DNA of 64,000 bases from Comamonas sp. KCTC 72670. Its GTDB lineage: Bacteria > Myxococcota > Myxococcia > Myxococcales > Myxococcaceae. The notes under the pieces are model-generated. The model was not told the DNA's origin, ran no database searches, and saw only the letters and a program-made list of their open reading frames with translations. Each line of letters begins with the position of its first letter. Within the stretch, counting starts at the first letter, position 1. Made by a program: the position numbers and the translations under genes. The stretch covers positions 1 through 64,000 of the forward strand of contig BNCN01000004.1 of NCBI GenBank assembly GCA_014656495.1. The letters run 5' to 3'. Positions 55,001-62,200 of this stretch are shown piece after piece.

Positions 55001-56347
55001 TCGATGGAGCGCCCGGACGGCACGGACCTGCGCGCGGAGCTCCGCAAGGCCCTGCGCGACGTGGTGCCCGAGTACATGGTGCCCGAGGTCATCGCCGTCC
55101 TGCCGGAGCTGCCGCTGAGCCCCAGTGGGAAGATCGACCGCAAGGCGCTTCCTCCCGTGACCTCGGAATCAGCCACGGGCGTGGCCTTGGCCCGCACGGG
55201 GGCGCTCACCGAGACGGAGCGGCAGCTCCAGGCGCTCTTCGGTGAGCTGCTGGGCCTGAACACCGTGGCCCCCACCGACAGCTTCTTCGAGCTGGGCGGA
55301 CACTCGCTCCTGGCCGTCACGCTCATCTCACGCATCTCCGCGAAGCTGGGCGTCGAGGTTCCGCTCAACGAAATCTTCGACCGTCCGTCGGTGGAGTCCC
55401 TGGCGCGGTGGATCGAGGAGCACGCGGTGCAGGTCACCGCGCTGGTCCGGCAGCTTCCGCCGTGCGTGGTGGCGTTGAAGCCGTTGGGAAAGAAGCCACC
55501 GTTGTTCCTCGCGCCGCCCTCGGCGGGCAGCCCCGCCGTCTACGTCACCCTGGCGCGCCACCTGTCCTCGGACCAGCCCGTGTTCGGCTTCCAGATGCCG
55601 GGGGTGATGGACGACCAGCAGCCTCCGGAGACCATCGAGGACTCGGCCGCGCTGTACGTGGCGGCCATGCGGCAGGTCCAGCCACGGGGGCCCTATCGCA
55701 TCGCGGGCTGGTCCTACGGTGGGCTCGTCGTGTGTGAGATGGCCCGCCAGTTGGAGGCGATGGGGGAGCAGGTGGCCCTGCTCGGCCTGATTGACGGCGC
55801 CGCGCTGGACCGGCTCGCCGCGTATGACGCGAACGGTGAGAAGATTCCCGGGGGCTCGCAGCTCTTCCAGGCGCTGGGCGAAGCCCAGATGCCAACGGAC
55901 TACGCGAGCGCCAGGCAGATCGGCGAATGGATGGGTATCAGCCTGCCGGAGGCCCCGGGTGACCTGCTCCGTCGGGACGCCGAAGGACATCATTCATACC
56001 TGCGGCGTTTCATTCGCGATACAGCCCTCACCGCGCGGAATTTCCTGGCAACACGGCGCTCCGAACAACTCTATACGTTCACTTCATACAGCGGCACCGC
56101 CACACTTTTCAGGACGGGTCCCGTGACGGTGGGGGGCGATCCGCTCGTCGACAGCGTGAAGAAGTTTGCCCTTGCGGGCACGGAGGTGGTCCCCGTTCCG
56201 GGTAATCACATGACACTCATCATGGATGAGAGAAATGTCCTCGTGCTTGCAAATGAAATGCAGAAGTGTCTGGATAGGGTTCTGGTTTTTCCTGCCCACG
56301 CGGAGATGTCTCGGGCTGAAAAGCCAGCGCAAGGTTTGACTGCGTAG
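52043..56347 (+). CDS. Terminal NRPS module: TubC dock-C-A(Asn)-PCP-thioesterase
   Basis: Protein of 1434 residues. A TubC-type docking domain (1-55) precedes a condensation domain with HHIAADV (His204, His205, Asp209; the usual final Gly is Val). The A domain pocket, read by alignment to GrsA motifs, is D-G-T-K-V-G-E-V-A-K (first Asp727), close to the asparagine code DLTKLGEVGK; Lys at the fourth position is typical of Asp/Asn enzymes. The PCP is GGHSL (Ser1088). The C-terminal type I thioesterase has GWSYGG (Ser1224) and a late NHMTL His. It would attach asparagine to the polyene acid and release the product by hydrolysis or cyclisation. Confidence 0.92.
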   Translation: MNLGELVAELNRRGLEVRVEGEALRLRGPKGAADPELREALAEHKQALLKLLRDHDEVREEAPIVPVRRDGYAPLSYGQTRLWFLDRLEPGSTAYNLVLALQVEGRLDASILHRCFVEVVRRHEILRTRYAEQEGTPVQWVDPEPRFDFRVLAEAEVLAAEPAGVEAFLRREGDRPFDLATGPVVRVLLIERGAGGQFIQLCLHHIAADVWAQAVLVREIVTLYGAFASGQPSPLPPLTLQYADFAVWQRNYLQGEVRQRLVDFWRKKLEGAPPLLELPTDHARPKVQTNRGGEVRFEVSPRVTSALKALSHAAKTTPFVGMLSAFFVLLHRLTGRDDLVLGANSINRTRTELEPLVGFFVDNLVMRVDLGGGPGFSTVLERVRETVLEAFAHQDLPFDLLVEELRPARSLGINPLFQVVFAWVRAGGESPDGTGVRMQPLEFEATASRFDLSLFVDDHGDRLAARMVYNRDLFEHATVQHHVDCFQVLLDGLVNEPLRPVAELPVLPSADRERVLQQWNAAGTDTAPEACLHALIEAQAARTPDAVALVVDDWELTYGELDQLSDRLAAHLQDLDVGPEVVVGVYLERTPELIVSLLAVLKAGGAFLALDADEPTDRLRHIVADARPRVVISTSQRSERLWGMGGFVTVLVDENYREVPPATGVRLRRDVLPEQLAYILYTSGSTGRPKGTEITHRSIVNYLRWSASAYRLQEGTGSPVIGSVSFDGTLTSLFAPLLAGRALFLVPRGRELEVLTSGDYPEQGFSFIKMTPSHLRAFNGLGKTRQALGRSHAVVLGGEGLHGVDLTPWREQGVPTRIINEYGPTEASVACCFEELFPDGAPLPERVPIGRPITGMRLYILDRFLQPVPIGVPGELYIGGIGLARGYLRRPDLTAERFIPNPFETDAQAAGGSRLYRTGDHARYLRDGRIEYLGRQDDQLKIRGHRVEAGEVEAALGRHDDVVQAAVVLQRAPDGTARLVAYVQPQSMERPDGTDLRAELRKALRDVVPEYMVPEVIAVLPELPLSPSGKIDRKALPPVTSESATGVALARTGALTETERQLQALFGELLGLNTVAPTDSFFELGGHSLLAVTLISRISAKLGVEVPLNEIFDRPSVESLARWIEEHAVQVTALVRQLPPCVVALKPLGKKPPLFLAPPSAGSPAVYVTLARHLSSDQPVFGFQMPGVMDDQQPPETIEDSAALYVAAMRQVQPRGPYRIAGWSYGGLVVCEMARQLEAMGEQVALLGLIDGAALDRLAAYDANGEKIPGGSQLFQALGEAQMPTDYASARQIGEWMGISLPEAPGDLLRRDAEGHHSYLRRFIRDTALTARNFLATRRSEQLYTFTSYSGTATLFRTGPVTVGGDPLVDSVKKFALAGTEVVPVPGNHMTLIMDERNVLVLANEMQKCLDRVLVFPAHAEMSRAEKPAQGLTA

Positions 56348-56367
56348 CTCCCCAAGGAGGTCCTGCA

Positions 56368-57468
56368 ATGCCACACCGAGTCCTATCGATGGACGGTACT
56401 TCTATTTCTGGTGGTGAAGGTTACGTCACCGCCGGCATGCTCAAATCGCTTCGTGAGAACCTGACTGCGAAAGGGCAGAACCAGCCTTTACTGAACGACG
56501 TCGAGCTCTTCTCGGGCACGTCCGCCGGTGCGTTCAACGCGGCGTTCTTCGCCAGCTTCGAGAACCCGGATGATGCCTTCCCCAAGATTCTCGACTTCTG
56601 GGGCGAAGTCGTCTCGATGAACCGCAAGGCCGTGGGGCTGGGCCGGACCGCGCTGGCGCTGACGGGCAACAGCGCGCTGCTCGATTCGAGCTACATGCGC
56701 GACTTCTTCTGCAGCTACTTCGGCGCCACGCTGCGGCTGGGCGACCTGAAGCGGAAGGTCGCGCTGCCGTCCTTCCAGTTGGATGGCCACCGCAAGGCGC
56801 TCCGGACGTGGAAGGCCAAGGTGTTCCACAACACCGGCCACGACAACGATCCGGACCTCAACGAGCTGGTGGTGGACGTGCTGATGCGGAGCGGCTCGCC
56901 GCCGCTGTCCTATCCCATCTACCAGGGGATGCGGCACGAGGGGAGCGGTTACGTGGATGGTGGCATCTTCGCCAACAACCCTTCACTGGTGGCGCTGGCC
57001 CAGATCATCAACAACATCACCCGGAAGAGCCGCGCGGAGAAGGTCGAGACGATGGAGACCGAGCCGCCCGATCTCACGAACATCCTGATGATGTCGGTGG
57101 GCAACGGCTGCACGTCCTCCTACCTCACGCCGCGCTTCTGTAACGGCGTCGCCAACTGGGGCTTCTCCAACTGGCTGCTCGACTTCCATGACCCCATGGT
57201 CCTGGTGAAGATGATGCTCGAGGCCGGCTCGGACGCGGCGGACCACCAGTGCCGGATGATCCTGCGCAAGAAGTACTTCCGGCTGAACCCGGTGGTCGAG
57301 CACTCGCTCTCCGCGGGGAACACCAAGCAGGTCGAGTCCACCGTCCAGCAGTTGGTGACCACGCAGTCCACGCTCATGCAGATCAACAGGGCGCAGGCGT
57401 GGCTGGGCAAGTCCGGCTGGATGGAGAAGTCCGCCCCCAGCCAGACGCAGCCGACCCCGGCGACCTAA
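56368..57468 (+). CDS. Patatin-like lipid acyl hydrolase
   Basis: Protein of 366 residues with the patatin fold: an oxyanion loop near DGTSISGG, the nucleophile elbow GTSAG (Ser52) and the catalytic Asp in VDGG (Asp197). Ser and Asp form the dyad of this family. There is no signal peptide. It has a strong ribosome site, AAGGAGG, 8 nt before the ATG, and starts 20 nt after the terminal NRPS gene. Inside a pigment cluster it might hydrolyse a lipid or ester, remove stalled chains, or help membrane placement of the hydrophobic product; all these roles are guesses. Confidence 0.85.
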   Translation: MPHRVLSMDGTSISGGEGYVTAGMLKSLRENLTAKGQNQPLLNDVELFSGTSAGAFNAAFFASFENPDDAFPKILDFWGEVVSMNRKAVGLGRTALALTGNSALLDSSYMRDFFCSYFGATLRLGDLKRKVALPSFQLDGHRKALRTWKAKVFHNTGHDNDPDLNELVVDVLMRSGSPPLSYPIYQGMRHEGSGYVDGGIFANNPSLVALAQIINNITRKSRAEKVETMETEPPDLTNILMMSVGNGCTSSYLTPRFCNGVANWGFSNWLLDFHDPMVLVKMMLEAGSDAADHQCRMILRKKYFRLNPVVEHSLSAGNTKQVESTVQQLVTTQSTLMQINRAQAWLGKSGWMEKSAPSQTQPTPAT

Positions 57469-57515
57469 CGCGCAGGCCACACCCAGCACGGAACCAACCC
57501 GAGAGGTGGATTGAG

Positions 57516-58679
57516 ATGGTCAGGATTCTTCTTGTCTCCGGAAGAGGCGGCGCCGGAAAGAGCACCGTGGCCGCCGCGACGGCGCTGGCCGCTTCTCGCC
57601 GAGGTGTCCGGACGCTGCTGCTCGCGCTCGGCACGTCGCGCGGACCGAGCACGGCGTTCGGTCTGGAGGCGCCGCTCTTCTCTGGGCCTCGGGGCGTGCC
57701 CGTGGGCATCAACGACCAGCTCTCCCTCCACGAGGTGGATGTCTCGGAGGAGCTTCGGCTGGGATGGAACAGTGGTCAGGGCGGTCTGGCCGCGCTGGTG
57801 GGCAGTGGCCTGGAGCGCGTGAGCGCGGAGGAGGTGGCGATGACGGCCGAGACGGCCCACATCGTCACGCTCCTCCGGCTGGGCGAGTACGTCCGGGAGC
57901 AGCGGCACGACCTCATCGTCGTGGACTGTCCTTCCACCTCCGAAGCGCTCCAACTGCTCAGCACCGTGTCCGCGATGGGCTGGTATGCGCGCAAGCAGCA
58001 GGCGCCCACGCAGCCGGGCCGCAAGGCGCGACTGCTGGCCGCGAGCCTCCACGGCGCGGAGGCCAGCCTGGAGGTCCGCGACCGGCTCAAGGCCGTGGAT
58101 GAGCTGCTGCACAACCCCGAGGTGACCACGCTGAGGCTGGTGACCTCCGCGGACACGGCGTCCGTCCAGGAGACGCAGCGGGCCTATACCTTCTTCAACC
58201 TCCACGGCATCGCCGTGGATTGTGTCGTCATCAACCGGCTGGCCCCGGAAGGCGAAGGCGCGGACGGCGAGCGCGCGCGGGCGCAGCAGCCGCATGTGGA
58301 GAAGCTCCAGCAGGCGTTCACCGGCATGCTGCTGCTCAAGCTCTCGCGGCAGGCCTCGGAGGTGGTGGGAGAGAAGCCGCTCGAAGCGTTCGCGGAGCAG
58401 TTGTACCAGGGCGAGGACCCGGTGCGGCTCAGCGACCCGCAGCCCTTGCTGGGGCTCCGCAAGGACGCGGTGGACGTGTACCTGCTGGAGGTCCGGCTCC
58501 CCTTCGTGACGAAGGGCGAGGTGGAGCTCTCCCGCAGGGGGGATGAGTTCGTCATCCAGGTGGGCGGTGTCCGGCGCAACGTCGCGCTGCCCCGGATGAT
58601 CGCGCAGTTGCCCACGTCGGGCGCCCGCATGGAGGGCGACCGGCTCATCGTGAGTTTCCAGAAGGAAAGGGGTGTCTGA
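57516..58679 (+). CDS. ArsA/Get3-family ATPase with C-terminal HSP20-like domain
   Basis: Protein of 387 residues. The P-loop GRGGAGKST is at residues 9-17, and IVVDCPSTSEAL near 140 matches the Walker B and switch region of ArsA/Get3 ATPases. The last about 65 residues (EVRLPFVTKGEVELSRRGDE and LPTSGARMEGDRLIVSF) look like the alpha-crystallin-type domain found at the end of many bacterial ArsA homologues. The ATG at 57516 has AGAGGTGG seven nt upstream. No arsenic genes are nearby, so arsenite export is unlikely; a chaperone or membrane-targeting ATPase is more plausible. It is co-translated with the small unknown gene that follows. Confidence 0.8.
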   Translation: MVRILLVSGRGGAGKSTVAAATALAASRRGVRTLLLALGTSRGPSTAFGLEAPLFSGPRGVPVGINDQLSLHEVDVSEELRLGWNSGQGGLAALVGSGLERVSAEEVAMTAETAHIVTLLRLGEYVREQRHDLIVVDCPSTSEALQLLSTVSAMGWYARKQQAPTQPGRKARLLAASLHGAEASLEVRDRLKAVDELLHNPEVTTLRLVTSADTASVQETQRAYTFFNLHGIAVDCVVINRLAPEGEGADGERARAQQPHVEKLQQAFTGMLLLKLSRQASEVVGEKPLEAFAEQLYQGEDPVRLSDPQPLLGLRKDAVDVYLLEVRLPFVTKGEVELSRRGDEFVIQVGGVRRNVALPRMIAQLPTSGARMEGDRLIVSFQKERGV

Positions 58680-59212
58680 TGTCCACGCAAGATGGTCGTT
58701 TCCCCAAAGGCGCGTTTGGCAATTCTCCCGTGTACGCGGCCCGCATCGCGGACCTCACCAACGCGGTGATTCCCGGTGGCCGGGAGTTCGTGCAGCAGCT
58801 CTTCCGCGCGAAGCAGGAGGCCCTGAAGGGTGTGGCCCACCTGGTCGACGCGCAGATTCAAGAGCTGGCGCACATCGACTCCGCCATCGAGGACCGGGCG
58901 AAGCAGCCGCCGGTGTCGCCCGCGCAGCATGCACAGGCGGCGAGCCACCCGCCCAAGCCGGGCATGTCTTTGAGCGACGTGCTCAAGCAGGCGAGCGACT
59001 TGTTCATGTCGAAGCGGCCGAAGAGCGCCTCGGGCGCCACGGTTCCCGCCGCGTGCGCCAGGCCGAGTGATCGCCGCGCGCCGCTCCCCGCGCCGGGTCC
59101 CGTCGCCTCGGGCGGCGCGGCCGAGTGCCCCGTGACTTCGAGCAGCACGAGCGCCACCAGCGCGGAGGTCAGCCCCGCGCCGGAGCCTCTCGAGAAGATT
59201 TCCATCAGCTAG
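58679..59212 (+). CDS. Small hydrophilic protein of unknown function
   Basis: Protein of 177 residues that I do not recognise. Residues 1-80 look helical and include IADLTNAVIPGGREFVQQLF and a run predicted to form an amphipathic helix (AHLVDAQIQELAHIDSAIED). From about 80 it is rich in Pro, Ala and Ser and probably disordered, with one short helical stretch (SLSDVLKQASDLFMSK). There is no signal peptide or membrane span. Its ATG shares one base with the stop of the ArsA-like gene (TGATG), and it ends 19 nt before the next PKS gene. Tight coupling suggests that it works with the ATPase, perhaps as client or adaptor. Confidence 0.7.
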   Translation: MSTQDGRFPKGAFGNSPVYAARIADLTNAVIPGGREFVQQLFRAKQEALKGVAHLVDAQIQELAHIDSAIEDRAKQPPVSPAQHAQAASHPPKPGMSLSDVLKQASDLFMSKRPKSASGATVPAACARPSDRRAPLPAPGPVASGGAAECPVTSSSTSATSAEVSPAPEPLEKISIS

Positions 59213-59231
59213 GCAGTGAAAGGGGTGGGTC

Positions 59232-62200
59232 GTGTCGGAGGAGAATGTTTCCTCGGTGGAGTCGATGACGCCGCTGCAGCGTGCGGCGCTGGCAATCAAG
59301 ACCCTTCGGGCGCGCGTTGACGGACTGGAGCGCGCGCGCTCGGAGCCCATCGCCATCATTGGCATGGGGTGCAGGTTCCCAGGCGGGGCCAACGACCCCG
59401 CGGCGTACTGGGACCTGCTGCGCGCGGGGGTGGACGCCGTGGGGCCGGTGCCCCCGGACCGCTGGGACGCGGATGCCTATTACGCCGAGGACCCGGACGC
59501 GGGCTGGAAGATGATGGTCCGCGAGGGCGGTTTCCTCTCGCAGCCCATCACCGGCTTCGACAGTGAGTTCTTCGGGCTGTCGCCCCGGGAGGCGAACTAC
59601 GTCGACCCGCAGCAGCGCCTCATGCTCGAGGTGTCGTGGGAGGCCCTGGAGGACGCGGGAATCGCTCCGGGCTCCCTGGCGGGCAGCGACACCGGCGTCT
59701 ACGTCGGCTTCCTGAGCAGCGACTACGGCCGGGTGCCCTTCAAGGCGGTGCAGACGCGCGACCTGCCGTACATGGGCACCGGCAACGAGCTGAGCTTCTC
59801 CGCGGGCCGCGTCTCCTACGTGCTGGGGCTCCAGGGCCCGTCCATGGTCGTCGCGACGGCGTGCTCGTCCGCGCTCGTCTCCGCGCACCTCGCGTGCCAG
59901 GCCCTGCGTCAGGGCGAGTGCTCCCTGGCGCTCGCGGGCGGTGTGAACCTCATCATCCGGCCGGACAGCAACATCGTCCTGTCGAAGATGCGCGCCCTGG
60001 CGCCGGACGGCCGGTCGAAGACGTTCGACGCCTCCGCCAACGGTTACGGCCGGGGCGAGGGCTGCGGCGTCCTGGTGCTCAAGCGGCTCTCCGACGCGCA
60101 GCGGGACAAGGACCGCATCCTCGCCGTCATTCGGGGCTCGGCGGTGAACCATGACGGACTCAGCGGTGGGTTGACGGTCCCCAACGGCCCCGCGCAGGAG
60201 AAGCTGCTGCGCAAGGCGCTGGAGTCCGCGGGCCTGTCACCCGCCGACGTGAGCTACATCGAAGCCCACGGCACGGGGACGCCGCTGGGCGACCCCATCG
60301 AGCTGCGCGCGCTCGACGCCGTGCTTCGTCATGGCCGGAGCCCGCAGGCGCCGCTGCTCGTCGGCTCGGCGAAGACGAACCTCGGTCACCTGGAGTCCGC
60401 GGCCGGTGCCGCGGGGATGATCAAGGTCGTGCTGTCGATGCGGCAGGGGGAGATTCCGCCGCATCTGCACTTCCGCAAGCCGAACCCGGCCGTGGACTGG
60501 GACGAGCTGAACCTCGCGGTGCCCACCCAGGTGACGCCGTGGCCCGCGGGCGAGAAGCCCCGGGTCGCCGGCATCAGCGGCTTCGGGCTCAGCGGTGTGA
60601 ACTCCCACGTGCTCATCGAGGAGGCCCCGCCCGCGCCACCGCGGACGCCGGAGGCCACGCCTCGGCCGCACCACGTGCTCACGCTGTCGGCGCGGACGCC
60701 CCAGGCGCTGGGGGAGCTGGCGCGTCGTTACGCGCAGGCGCTCGGCCAGCCCGCGCTCACGGCGCAGCCGCTGGCGGACCTCTGCTTCACCGCGAACACG
60801 GGGCGTGAGTCCTTCCGTCACCGGCTGGCGGTGCAGGGCACGTCACACGAGGCGCTGCGCACGCAGCTCGCCGCCTTCGCGGCGGGGGAGCACCCGCCCA
60901 CGGTGCTGGCGGGCAAGGCGGACGCTGCGCCCAAGCTGGCCTTCCTGTTCACGGGGCAGGGCGCGCAGTGGCTGGGGATGGGGGAGGAGCTCTTCAACAC
61001 GGAGCCCGCCTTCCGTCAGGCGCTGCTCCGGTGTGACGAGGTCCTGCGGCCGTTGATGGGCCCGTCGCTCATCGAGCTGCTCTATCCGGCGGAGCGCGAC
61101 GCACAGGCGCGCGCGCGGCTGGACGAGACGGGCTTCACCCAGCCCGCGCTGTTCGCGCTCGAATACGCGCTGGCGCAGGTGTGGCTGCAGTGGGGCGTCC
61201 GGCCGGACTTCGTCATGGGGCACTCCGTCGGCGAGTTCGTGGCCGCGTGCGTGGCGGGGGTGTTCACGCTCGAAGAAGGGCTGGAGCTCATCGCCACCCG
61301 CGCGCGGCTGATGCAGTCGCTGCCCACGGGCGGCACCATGGCGGCGGTCTCCGCGGAGCGCGCCGAGGTCGAGGCGCTGCTCGGTCGGTACGACGGCCAG
61401 GTGTCCATCGCGGCCTTCAACGGCCCCCGGAACATCGTGATTTCGGGGCGTGAGGCCGCGGTGAAGGACTGCGTGGCCGAGCTGACGCGGCAGGGGAAGC
61501 GCGGGACGATGCTGCGCGTGTCGCACGCGTTCCACTCGGCGTTGATGGACCCCATCCTCGCGGCGTTCGAACGCGCCGTGCAGAAGGTTCGCTTCCAGGC
61601 GCCGACGCTCCCGTTGATCTCCAATCTGACCGGGCGCGAGGCGGGGAAGGACATCCTGACGCCCCGGTACTGGGTGCAGCACCTGCGAGAGCCGGTGATG
61701 TTCGCCCGCGGGATGCAGACGCTGGAGCAGGCGGGCGTGAAGGCCTTCCTGGAGGTCGGTCCCAAGCCGACGCTGGTGACGATGGGCCAGTCGTGCATCA
61801 CCCAGGGGAGCCCGCTGTGGGCGGGGAGCCTGCGTCCCGAGCGCTCGGACTGGCAGCAGCTGTTGGAGGGGCTCGCCGCGCTGTACGTCGCGGGCGTGCC
61901 CGTGGACTGGCGCGGCGTGGACCAGGGGCGCGAGCGGCACAAGGTCTCGCTGCCGGTGTACCCCTTCCAGCGGCGGAACCACTGGATGGAGCTCTCGGGC
62001 GCCTCGTGGGAAATCCCGGGGGCGGGCTCGGAGCCAGCGCCGCTCCACCCGCTCCTGGGCCACCTGCACGCGTCGCCGTCGCAGACGCGGCAGTTCGAGT
62101 CCTCCGTGGGCGCCGCGAAGCCCGCCTTCCTCAAGGACCATGGTGTGTATGGCCAGGTCCTGATGCCGGGCGCGGCCTACGTGGAGATGGCGCTCGCGGC

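Noticed and set aside
57516..58679. Arsenite-transporting ATPase
   Set aside because: There is no ArsB, ArsC or ArsR gene nearby, and the C-terminal HSP20-like domain and location inside a biosynthetic operon point to a different role.
62041..62142. A possible frameshift between the AT and DH of the last PKS gene
   Set aside because: Codon-by-codon reading from the GTG at 59232 through the KS, AT and DH motifs stays in one frame; the suspicion came from a misread line boundary.
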